Below are positions 7,973 to 14,759 of a DNA stretch of 14,829 nt, in pieces. How positions within the stretch are numbered: the first letter of the stretch is position 1; every line of letters starts with the position of its first letter. The translations under genes were made by a program, and so were the position numbers. Location: assembly GCA_030669135.1 (NCBI GenBank), contig DAOVEE010000026.1, positions 1-14,829 on the forward strand, written 5' to 3'. Origin of the DNA: Candidatus Bathyarchaeota archaeon. Lineage in GTDB: Archaea; Thermoproteota; Bathyarchaeia; TCS64. The notes beneath the pieces are model-generated. The model was not told the DNA's origin. It made no database searches and was given only the letters and a program-made list of their open reading frames with translations.

Positions 7973-8019
7973 ACGCCGAGCATGGAACACAATCAGACAG
8001 GAGTGATGCGGCCCCTTGA
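7969..8019 (+). CDS. Possible 16-codon linking minicistron between murQ and namZ
   Basis: The murQ stop is embedded in ATGA (7969-7972), and that ATG opens a 16-residue frame (MNAEHGTQSDRSDAAP) whose TGA at 8017-8019 overlaps the TTG start of the next gene in a TTGA. The product has no recognisable domain. It could carry ribosomes from murQ to namZ by termination-reinitiation, but such a short frame may also be chance. Confidence 0.2.
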   Translation: MNAEHGTQSDRSDAAP

Positions 8020-9182
8020 GCGTCACGACAGGGCTTGACGCGCTGCTCATGGACCCGACGAAGCACTTAGGCTCACAGGCTGTGGCCCTCGTCACCAACC
8101 ACACAGGGGTGACGCATACCCTGGAGTCTGCCCTCGACGCGTTCCACGCGAGCCCAGAGATCGAGTTAGTGGCTGCGTTCGGCCCCGAGCACGGGGCCAG
8201 GGGCGACGTACAGGACGCCCTAGGCGTCGAGTCCCACGTGGACAGGTACACAGGTCTGCCCGTGCACAGCCTCTACGGCGACCACCGTAAGCCCACACCG
8301 GAGACGCTGGACGGCGTCGACGCCATGGTGTTCGACATCCAGGACTGCGGGGCACGGTTCTACACATACGTTTCCACCCTCACGTACTGCATGGAGGCCG
8401 CCGAGGAGAACGGCGTCTCCATGATCGTCCTGGACAGGCCCAACCCGGTGAACGGGGAGACAGTCGAGGGGAACATACTTGAGCCGGGCTACGAGTCCTT
8501 CATCGGGCTACACTCGATCCCTATCCGCCACGGCTTAACCATAGGCGAGCTGGCGTCGTTCATCAACCGGAACATCGGGTGCGACCTCAGCGTAGTAGAG
8601 ATGACGGGCTGGGACAGGGGCATGTGGTTCGACGAGACGGGACTCCCATGGGTCCAGCCAAGCCCCAACCTGCCCACCCTAGACACCGCGACTGTGTACC
8701 CCGGGACCTGCCTCTTCGAGGGCGTAAACGCGTCTGAGGGCAGGGGCACCACCAGGCCCTTCGAGTACCTCGGAGCCCCATGGATAGACGGCAGGCCATG
8801 GACATCCGCCCTCAACGGCCTAGCCCTCCCCGGCGTCGGCTTCAGAGTCTGCTTCTTCACCCCTGCCTTCTGGCAGTACAGAGGCGAGAGGTGCGGCGGC
8901 GTCCAGGTGCATGTTACGAATCGCGACATATTCAAGCCCGTGGAGACCGCCGTCCACCTGCTGAGGACCCTGATGAACCGTTACCCGGGCCGCTTCGGGT
9001 TCAACGAGCCCACCTACGAGGAGAGGCGGCACTTCGACCTCCTCGCCGGAACCGATGTTCTAAGGCATAGCCTAGAGGAGGGCGTGGCGGTCGAGGATAT
9101 CGTCGCCTCATGGGAGCCGGGGCTTGAGCGCTTCAAGGACGAGCGGGACGAATATCTGCTGTATGGGGAGGGCGTTAGGTGA
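8016..9182 (+). CDS. namZ: Exo-beta-N-acetylmuramidase, NamZ family (DUF1343, GH171)
   Basis: 388 residues. The full set of DUF1343 signatures is present: LVTNHTG (25-31), FGPEHGARG (55-63), FDIQDCGARFYTY (106-118), LDRPNPVNG (139-147), RHGLTIGELA (171-180), PSPNLPT, and YPGTCLFEGVN followed by SEGRGT. Bacterial NamZ (Bacillus subtilis YbbC) removes MurNAc from non-reducing glycan ends. The TTG at 8016 is the only possible start, since a stop lies four codons upstream in frame, and GGAG is found about 12 bases before it. The N-terminus has no signal peptide or membrane segment, unlike the secreted Bacillus enzyme, so it probably works in the cytoplasm on imported disaccharides such as MurNAc-GlcNAc. 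It lies 43 bases after murQ and its stop overlaps the nagA start as GTGA. Family assignment is firm; substrate is inferred. Confidence 0.93.
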   Translation: MSVTTGLDALLMDPTKHLGSQAVALVTNHTGVTHTLESALDAFHASPEIELVAAFGPEHGARGDVQDALGVESHVDRYTGLPVHSLYGDHRKPTPETLDGVDAMVFDIQDCGARFYTYVSTLTYCMEAAEENGVSMIVLDRPNPVNGETVEGNILEPGYESFIGLHSIPIRHGLTIGELASFINRNIGCDLSVVEMTGWDRGMWFDETGLPWVQPSPNLPTLDTATVYPGTCLFEGVNASEGRGTTRPFEYLGAPWIDGRPWTSALNGLALPGVGFRVCFFTPAFWQYRGERCGGVQVHVTNRDIFKPVETAVHLLRTLMNRYPGRFGFNEPTYEERRHFDLLAGTDVLRHSLEEGVAVEDIVASWEPGLERFKDERDEYLLYGEGVR

Positions 9183-10333
9183 GCGGGTACACGTTGAGGG
9201 GCACGGTGGTGACACCCTTAGAGCTCATATCCCACGGCCAGGTGGAGATAGCCGGCGGCAAAGTGCTGTACGCCGGACCGAGGAAGCATCCGTATGGGGA
9301 GGTTTTCGACCACGGCGACGATCTCATATGCCCGGGCCTCATCGACATCCACGTCCACGGCGGAGCCGGGTACGATGCCATGGACGATGCCCCTGAGGCC
9401 ATGAACGGCATCTCAAACTATCTGGCGGCTGGCGGCGTGACCGGGTTCCTAGCGACCACACAGACGGCGCCCAAGAAAGACCTGCTCGAATCCGTTAAAC
9501 GCATAGTCGAGGCCGCAGAGACAGGATTAAGCGGGGCAAGGCTACTTGGGCTCCACCTGGAGGGTCCCTACCTCAGCGAGGAGAAACGCGGTGCCCAGCA
9601 CGTCGACTCCATACGCTCCCCCGACACTGAAGAGCTTGGGGCGCTCCACGGAGCCGCCGGTCACTGGATGAAGATCATGACCCTAGCCCCCGAGACCCCA
9701 GGGGCGCTGGGGGCCATAAGCTGGCTCGCTGACCACGGGATAGTTGCCTCGGCGGGGCACACGGACGCCGACTACGACACTGCGTTAGCGGCCTTCAGTC
9801 ACGGCCTGAGCCACGTGAGCCACCTCTACAACGGGATGAGGAGTCTCCACCATAGGGAGCCCGGGATACTGGGCGCCGCCCTCACGGATGGAAGGGTCTC
9901 CGTGGAGCTCATCGCCGACGGCCTACACGTCCACCCCGCCGCCCTGCGTCTCGCCGCCCTCTGCAAGGGTCCAGCCAAGACCGTCCTCGTCTCCGATAGC
10001 ATAAAGCCCGCTGGACTGCCGGATGGCGAGTACACCTACAGGGGCAGACGTATGATGCTCAGGGACGGCTTGGTGAGGCTGCCTGACGGCGTCATCGCCG
10101 GCAGCTCCATCAGGCTCAACGACGCGGTCAGGGTGATGGTCGAGGAAGCCGGTTTCTCTGTCTCGGAGGCCGTCCAGATGGCGTCCCACTCCCCGGCCCG
10201 TGTGCTGAGGCTGACCCCCGGCAAGGGAAAACTCGCGGAGGGCTCCGACGCCGACGTCACGATAATGGACTGGGGTTTCAACGTCAAGGCGACCATCGTG
10301 GGCGGCGACACGGTGTACAGGGGCGACACGTGA
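9179..10333 (+). CDS. nagA: N-acetylglucosamine-6-phosphate deacetylase
   Basis: 384 residues from GTG at 9179, overlapping the namZ stop (GTGA) with GGGAGG about 7 bases upstream. NagA residues are all visible: DIHVHGG (His58, His60), LHLEGPYL (Glu128), AGHTDADYD (His194), SHLYNGM (His215), DGLHVHP (249-253) and VSDSIKPAG, whose Asp273 matches the catalytic aspartate of E. coli NagA. The retained His-x-His suggests the two-metal type found in Bacillus and Thermotoga rather than the one-metal E. coli form. It hydrolyses GlcNAc-6-phosphate, the MurQ product, to glucosamine-6-phosphate and acetate in the cytoplasm. A GlcN-6-phosphate deaminase (NagB) or isomerase would be needed next and is not in the window. 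Its stop overlaps anmK, again as GTGA. Confidence 0.93.
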   Translation: MSGYTLRGTVVTPLELISHGQVEIAGGKVLYAGPRKHPYGEVFDHGDDLICPGLIDIHVHGGAGYDAMDDAPEAMNGISNYLAAGGVTGFLATTQTAPKKDLLESVKRIVEAAETGLSGARLLGLHLEGPYLSEEKRGAQHVDSIRSPDTEELGALHGAAGHWMKIMTLAPETPGALGAISWLADHGIVASAGHTDADYDTALAAFSHGLSHVSHLYNGMRSLHHREPGILGAALTDGRVSVELIADGLHVHPAALRLAALCKGPAKTVLVSDSIKPAGLPDGEYTYRGRRMMLRDGLVRLPDGVIAGSSIRLNDAVRVMVEEAGFSVSEAVQMASHSPARVLRLTPGKGKLAEGSDADVTIMDWGFNVKATIVGGDTVYRGDT

Positions 10334-11517
10334 TGGGGTACGACCGTGTCCAGAGGCTGCGCCTGAAGCGTGCGCGCCTCGTCGTGGGCCTCATGTCGGG
10401 GACCTCGGCCGACGGCGTCGCCGCCGCCGTCTCCGAGATCACCGGAACAGGCGTAGACGCCGAGGTCAGGCTCATCACCTACAGGACTTATCCATACCAT
10501 GCCGCGGTCCGTGAGAGGCTGTTCAGGCTGTTCGAGGACGGCGCCTCGGGGCTCAGCGAGGCGTCCGAGCTGAACATGTTCGTCGGGCACCTGTTCGCCG
10601 CCGCCGTGAACGGCATCATAGGCGAGGCGGGGCTCGACCCGGGGGAGATCGATCTCATCGGCTCCCACGGCCAGACGGTTTGGCACCAGCCAAGGCTCAA
10701 GGAGGCTGCGGGTCACCTTTTCAGGTCCACCACGCAGATCGGGGAGCCGGCGGTCATCGCCGCCCGGACAGGGCTGCCCGTGGTCGCGGACTTCAGGAAG
10801 GCCGACATAGCCGCCGGAGGGGAGGGGGCGCCCCTGACGCCGTACCTAGACTACGTCCTCCACCGGTCGCCCACGGCGCACAGGGTGCTGCAGAACATAG
10901 GCGGCATCGCCAACCTCACGTACCTGCCGGCGAGGTGTGGAGTCAGAGACGTGGTGGCGTTCGACACGGGCCCCGGCAACATGATCATAGACGCCGCCGC
11001 CGGGCGCTACGCAGGCCTGAGCCACGACGTGGACGGGGCCATGGCGAGCAGCGGGGAACCGAACAAGGCTCTGCTGGATGAGCTGTTGACTCACCCCTAC
11101 TACGGAAGGAAGCCGCCCAAGAGCACGGGCCGGGAGGTCTTCGGGGAGCAGTACGCCTCGGAGGTGTTCAGCCGAGCCGACGCCCACGGGCTGAGCCCCG
11201 TGGACGCGGTTGCCACCGTCACCGAGCTCACCGTCGAGTCCATAGCCCGGGCGTACGAGTGCCACCTCCCCGGCCCAGTGGATGAGGTCTACGTCAGCGG
11301 CGGCGGCTCCAGGAACCCGTGCCTCGTGGAGGGGCTGCGGCGCAGGCTGCGTGCCCCGATATACGACTACTCGCGGCTGGGCTACCCGTCGGAAGCCAAG
11401 GAGGCGCTGCTTATGGCGCTTCTGGCGAACGAGCACGTGATGGGGACGCCGTGTAACCTGCCGGCCGCCACCGGCGCCGGCAGGATGGTTGTGCTCGGCT
11501 CATTGACGCTTCCCTGA
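10330..11517 (+). CDS. anmK: Anhydro-N-acetylmuramic acid kinase
   Basis: 395 residues from GTG at 10330 (GTGA overlap with nagA); the ATG at 10333 is an equally possible start one codon later. AnmK motifs: GLMSGTSADGV (20-30), GSHGQTVWHQ (111-120), FRKADIAAGGEGAPLTP (155-171), NIGGIANLT (189-197), FDTGPGNM with Asp212 at the place of the catalytic base, and SGGGSRNP near the C-terminus. The enzyme opens 1,6-anhydro-MurNAc with water and phosphorylates it with ATP, giving MurNAc-6-phosphate. That feeds MurQ in the same operon. Oddity: the aspartate that often follows 'DGV/I' in the N-terminal loop (DGxD) is alanine here (DGVA, residue 31). Anhydro-MurNAc comes from lytic transglycosylases or phage enzymes, none of which is visible here, so the source would be bacterial turnover products. 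It is the last gene of the operon. Confidence 0.93.
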   Translation: MMGYDRVQRLRLKRARLVVGLMSGTSADGVAAAVSEITGTGVDAEVRLITYRTYPYHAAVRERLFRLFEDGASGLSEASELNMFVGHLFAAAVNGIIGEAGLDPGEIDLIGSHGQTVWHQPRLKEAAGHLFRSTTQIGEPAVIAARTGLPVVADFRKADIAAGGEGAPLTPYLDYVLHRSPTAHRVLQNIGGIANLTYLPARCGVRDVVAFDTGPGNMIIDAAAGRYAGLSHDVDGAMASSGEPNKALLDELLTHPYYGRKPPKSTGREVFGEQYASEVFSRADAHGLSPVDAVATVTELTVESIARAYECHLPGPVDEVYVSGGGSRNPCLVEGLRRRLRAPIYDYSRLGYPSEAKEALLMALLANEHVMGTPCNLPAATGAGRMVVLGSLTLP

Positions 11518-11520
11518 GAA

Positions 11521-11528
11521 TTTTTATG
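11521..11528 (+). promoter_or_regulatory. TATA box for leaderless M20 peptidase transcript
   Basis: TTTTTATG directly follows the anmK stop and is centred about 27 bases before GTG 11552. No Shine-Dalgarno precedes the GTG. The M20 gene is thus probably transcribed from its own promoter rather than only as part of the upstream operon. Confidence 0.55.
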
Positions 11529-11551
11529 CGCCCCAACCCTCATTATTTGCT

Positions 11552-12757
11552 GTGAGTCAAATGGATCAAACTGTTCTAAGCGAAGCGTTGTCGAGGATAG
11601 ACGAGGCGAGGATCGTGGAGCTGGCCAAGGAGCTGGTCAGGGTGCCCAGCGTCTCCGGGGAGGAGAGGGCGGTGATGCACCGGGCCAGGGAGCTTCTGGA
11701 GGAGAGCGGGGTCGAGGCCGAGTTCCACGGCATCGAGGAGCGGCCCATAATCAACGCCGTGCTGAACCCTGGCGCCGAGAAGCTGCTGGTATTCAACGGC
11801 CACCTGGACGTCGTGCCCATCGCGAAGCCGGACGCTTGGACCAAGGCGCCCTGGGACCCTGTGCTCGAAGACGGGAGGCTCTACGGACGCGGCGCCAGCG
11901 ACATGAAGAGCAGCTGCGCCGTCATGATCCACGTGCTGGAGATACTGAAGGACACGGGGCTGCCCCTCACCGTAGGGGTCCACCTAGTGCCGGACGAGGA
12001 GAGGGGCGCCGCCTTCGGCTCCAAGGTGCTGGTCGAGAAGATCACGAGGGGCGAGATGAGGCGCCCCGACTACGTGGTGATCGGTGAGCAGAGCAACCTC
12101 AAGGTCAGGGTGGCGGAGCGCGGCATGTTCGGTTTCCAGGTCAAGTTCTACGGCAGGGCCGCTCACACCGCGGCTTCACGCACCACGGGGATCAACGCTA
12201 TCGCCAAGGCGTCCAAGGGGGTGCTGGCGCTGGAGCACCACATCGACAAGTTCCACGAGTGGATAGGCCACCCCATGCAGAGCGTCAACATCATAGAGGC
12301 GGGGACCGTGAGCAACCAGGTGCCCGCCGAGTGCACCATAACCGTGGACCGCCGCCTCATAATCGGGGAGACCGCCGACGACGTCGTCGCCGAGGTCACG
12401 GCCGACCTGGACAAGGCGGGGGAGGGGGACCCCGACTGGAGCTGGGAGATAGTGGCCCCCAAGGACGAGAAAGGAGACTGGGTCTACACGCCCGCCAACT
12501 ACACGCTGCCGAACTCGGAGCTGGGCAAGGCGTTCATGGACGCCGTCCCGGCGGCCCTCGGCGTCGAGCCCGGGCTATACGTCGAGTGGGCGGGAAGCAC
12601 CGACGGCCGCCTCTACAGGCAGGCCGGAATCCAGACCATAGGCTATGGCCCTATCGGGTTCGGCGCCCACGGCCCAGACGAGTTCGTCTATGTCGACAGT
12701 TTAGTCAAGACCGCGAGAGTCTATCTGGCTCTCGCCTTTAGGCTGGCCGAGGGCTAA
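11552..12757 (+). CDS. M20 family metallopeptidase/deacylase (ArgE/DapE/CPG2-like)
   Basis: 401 residues. The GTG at 11552 is preferred because it sits at the expected transcription start; ATG 11561 is an alternative. Co-catalytic metal ligands are all visible: GHLDVVP (His84, Asp86), GRGASDMK (Asp117, bridging), PDEERGA (catalytic Glu149, ligand Glu150), IGEQSN (Glu179) and AHGPDE (His373). The dimerisation lid lies at about 190-310, with GRAAHTAA. Family members remove an acyl group from amino acids (ArgE, DapE, acetyl-lysine or acetylcitrulline deacetylases) or cut dipeptides, in the cytoplasm. The substrate is not set by sequence. Its place right after the MurNAc operon allows a role on muropeptide-derived peptides, but the separate promoter weakens this link. 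It converges on the SppA gene. Confidence 0.88.
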   Translation: MSQMDQTVLSEALSRIDEARIVELAKELVRVPSVSGEERAVMHRARELLEESGVEAEFHGIEERPIINAVLNPGAEKLLVFNGHLDVVPIAKPDAWTKAPWDPVLEDGRLYGRGASDMKSSCAVMIHVLEILKDTGLPLTVGVHLVPDEERGAAFGSKVLVEKITRGEMRRPDYVVIGEQSNLKVRVAERGMFGFQVKFYGRAAHTAASRTTGINAIAKASKGVLALEHHIDKFHEWIGHPMQSVNIIEAGTVSNQVPAECTITVDRRLIIGETADDVVAEVTADLDKAGEGDPDWSWEIVAPKDEKGDWVYTPANYTLPNSELGKAFMDAVPAALGVEPGLYVEWAGSTDGRLYRQAGIQTIGYGPIGFGAHGPDEFVYVDSLVKTARVYLALAFRLAEG

Positions 12758-12831
12758 CCCCCTAAATCTCTATGCATAGTGTATCCGATACATTTCTCAC
12801 CTGAGGCGAGGCTACCAGTAAAAGTTAGAGT
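12758..12831. other. Convergent intergenic region with two abutting palindromes
   Basis: The 74 bases between the M20 and SppA stops hold a perfect 10-base palindrome CTATGCATAG (12770-12779) directly followed by TGTATC-C-GATACA (12780-12792), 6-base arms around one base. There is no long T-run, so it does not look like a standard archaeal terminator. A protein-binding site or transcript-end structure is possible. Confidence 0.4.
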
Positions 12832-14421
12832 CTAGCTTAGCTCCGCTATCGCCTCGACGAGGTTCATGGCGAGCCTCTGGTTGTCCGCCGTGTATATCCA
12901 GGGCTCCATGAGCCACGTGATGTCCCCGAAGGCGGCCACCGTGCTGTTGCCTACGTCGATGACGGAGACCGTGGCATAGACATTTGTCTGCTCCGATACG
13001 GAGTTGTAGGTGCTGTACGAGGCGTAGGCCGCGTCGGCATCCGTGGTGCTCAGGTAGGTGGACGTGAAGAACACCAGCGTGTCCAGCCCCTCGGTGAGGA
13101 ACGTGTCCTCGAACTGGGTCACCTTGACGTTCCTGTAGAAGCCGTGGTAGTTCACCATGTTGTAGAGGTAGCCCTTCCCGAAGTGGAGGCCCCAGTGGTT
13201 GGCCAGACTGTTAATGGCTCCCTGCATGACGGTCGTGTCTAGGAACTCGACGCTGGCGTCACTGAGGAACACAAGCATGCCGCCGCCGTCCACGAAATCG
13301 TTGATGGCCGTGTACTCCTCGTAGGTGTAGCCCTGCGTCGGCGCAACTATGAAGAGGCACGTGGCGTTACCTAGGGCAGCCTCGACTTTATCCCAGTCGC
13401 TGCTGTACCCCACGAAGACGCCGCGCTTCGATAGCTCCGCAGACAGATAGTCGAGCACGTAGGGGCTCACCTTGTTGCCGTGGCTCCTGTCCACGACCAC
13501 CTGCCCAATGGTCTCCATCTCCTCCGTCACGTTGCCTTCGAGTTCCTCGACGCCGTTCTCCATGACCACGTCCCTGGGCATGTAGAGGTAGTAGAGGGCC
13601 GGCGGCGGGTTGGCCTCGTTGAGCTCGCCGATGCTGGGGTACTCCAGGTTGATGGTCACGGTGGCGTTTGCCACCCTGGCCACGAGGCTGTCGACGGTGT
13701 ACGTCTCCAGCCCCGCTAGCTCGGCTGCGTGGCTGATGGCCGACTGCCTGCTCCCTATCTCGTCGACGAGGCCCTGGTTCACGGCCTCCCCGCCCAGGTA
13801 GACGCCGCCTCTCTTCAGCTCGCTCATGGCCAGGTTGAGCCTGCCGCCCCTGCCTTCGCTGACCGAGGAGGCGAAGCTGTCCAGGGCCTTGGTGATGTTG
13901 AACGGGAAAAGCGCGGGGCTGAAGCCCGTTATCTTCTGGGGGCCAGACTCGAAGGTGGACTCGCTGGGCACAAGGAAGCCCGGGCCCACGCCGATGACGC
14001 CGACGTTACCCACCATGGAGGTGGGCTGGGCGTATATCTGGTCCGCCGTCACAGCCAGGTAATAGCCTCCCGACAGCGCCATGGAGGCCGAGGCGACGAC
14101 GGGCTTCTTCTCTTTAAGCTCCAGGAGGTCCAGGTAGACCTGCTCGATTAGGTATGCTGTGCCGCCGGGGGAGTCTATCTCCAGCACCACGGCCTTGACG
14201 CCGTCGTCCTCCATGGCCTCGTGAACCGCGGCGGAGAGTATGCCCGCGTACTCGGTGTCCTCGATGACTCCCTGGATCTCTATGACGCCGATGATGCCTT
14301 TCTTGTTGACGGTCACCGGGGACCCCGGCTCCCACATGAATATCACCGCCATCGACGCTATCATTACGAACGAGAAGACAGCGAGCGCGACGGCGGCCCT
14401 GTTCCTGTTAATCCTCTCCAT
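12832..14421 (-). CDS. sppA: SppA-type signal peptide peptidase (S49) fused to a DUF4350-like domain
   Basis: 529 residues. One N-terminal membrane anchor at about 10-30 (signal-anchor type). The S49 domain spans about 40-240: DSPGG (83-87) shapes the oxyanion region, ALSGGYY carries the probable nucleophile Ser117, and ESGPQK carries Lys163, the Ser/Lys dyad of single-domain archaeal and Bacillus SppA. The active site would be outside the membrane, cutting remnant signal peptides or membrane proteins. The C-terminal half (about 305-529) is unrelated to SppA. VVVDRSHGN, then LFIVAPTQGYTYEEYTAI and DFVDGGGMLVFLSD resemble the DUF4350/GATase-like fold, often seen with exported or ABC-linked proteins. 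The ATG at 14421 has AGGTGG 3 bases upstream. The S49 call is firm; the C-terminal domain call is by pattern only. Confidence 0.88.
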   Translation of the reverse strand: MERINRNRAAVALAVFSFVMIASMAVIFMWEPGSPVTVNKKGIIGVIEIQGVIEDTEYAGILSAAVHEAMEDDGVKAVVLEIDSPGGTAYLIEQVYLDLLELKEKKPVVASASMALSGGYYLAVTADQIYAQPTSMVGNVGVIGVGPGFLVPSESTFESGPQKITGFSPALFPFNITKALDSFASSVSEGRGGRLNLAMSELKRGGVYLGGEAVNQGLVDEIGSRQSAISHAAELAGLETYTVDSLVARVANATVTINLEYPSIGELNEANPPPALYYLYMPRDVVMENGVEELEGNVTEEMETIGQVVVDRSHGNKVSPYVLDYLSAELSKRGVFVGYSSDWDKVEAALGNATCLFIVAPTQGYTYEEYTAINDFVDGGGMLVFLSDASVEFLDTTVMQGAINSLANHWGLHFGKGYLYNMVNYHGFYRNVKVTQFEDTFLTEGLDTLVFFTSTYLSTTDADAAYASYSTYNSVSEQTNVYATVSVIDVGNSTVAAFGDITWLMEPWIYTADNQRLAMNLVEAIAELS

Positions 14422-14424
14422 GAT

Positions 14425-14466
14425 CCACCTTCACCGGTACCCCAATACTGAGCTTCCGCTTTAATA
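14425..14466 (-). promoter_or_regulatory. Promoter and ribosome binding site of sppA
   Basis: On the minus strand TATTAAAG (14466-14459) is a TATA-like box, and AGGTGG (14430-14425) is a Shine-Dalgarno 3 bases before the ATG at 14421. The expected transcript start near 14436 leaves a leader of about 15 bases containing the ribosome site. Confidence 0.5.
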
Positions 14467-14483
14467 GGGTTATTCTCCGAGCC

Positions 14484-14489
14484 TTATAA
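14484..14489 (+). promoter_or_regulatory. Possible TATA box for the small membrane protein gene
   Basis: TTATAA is the only TATA-like box ahead of the small ORF. A start about 27 bases on (near 14513) would give a 38-base leader to GTG 14551. TTATAA is self-complementary, so its direction is open. Confidence 0.3.
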
Positions 14490-14550
14490 CCCGTGGAGCC
14501 GCCTGATATCCCTGTTCCTCGTTGTCGCTAAGGGCTTAACGGCGACGACT

Positions 14551-14736
14551 GTGAGCTTCGTCGGCACTGGCGCTACCTTCTACGTTGCGTCTAGGCGCCT
14601 CGGCTACAGGTTCAACGTGGTGGAGTATACGGCGTATTTCCTGTTCTATAACCCAGCCTGGTTCCTCATGTCCGTCATGAGCCTTATGCATGTGCTGGTG
14701 AGACGGGGGAGCCCCGAGCTGGACTGGAAGGTCTGA
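14551..14736 (+). CDS. Small membrane protein of unknown function
   Basis: 61 residues from GTG at 14551. I do not recognise a family. A basic stretch (ASRRLGYR) precedes a hydrophobic, aromatic segment at about 26-48 (YTAYFLFYNPAWFLMSVMSL), followed by positive residues (VRRGSPELDWKV), so one membrane span is likely. The same frame is open upstream to 14452 and its codons there also read as hydrophobic protein (residues such as RLISLFLVVAKGLT), but no ATG, GTG or TTG lies in that part; CTG codons at 14503 and 14512 are the only near-starts. Either the protein really starts at 14551 or an unusual start adds a second membrane span. It is divergent from sppA and convergent with the truncated gene at the window edge. 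Confidence 0.5.
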   Translation: MSFVGTGATFYVASRRLGYRFNVVEYTAYFLFYNPAWFLMSVMSLMHVLVRRGSPELDWKV

Positions 14737-14759
14737 GCAAACGGTGGATCGGGTGACGC

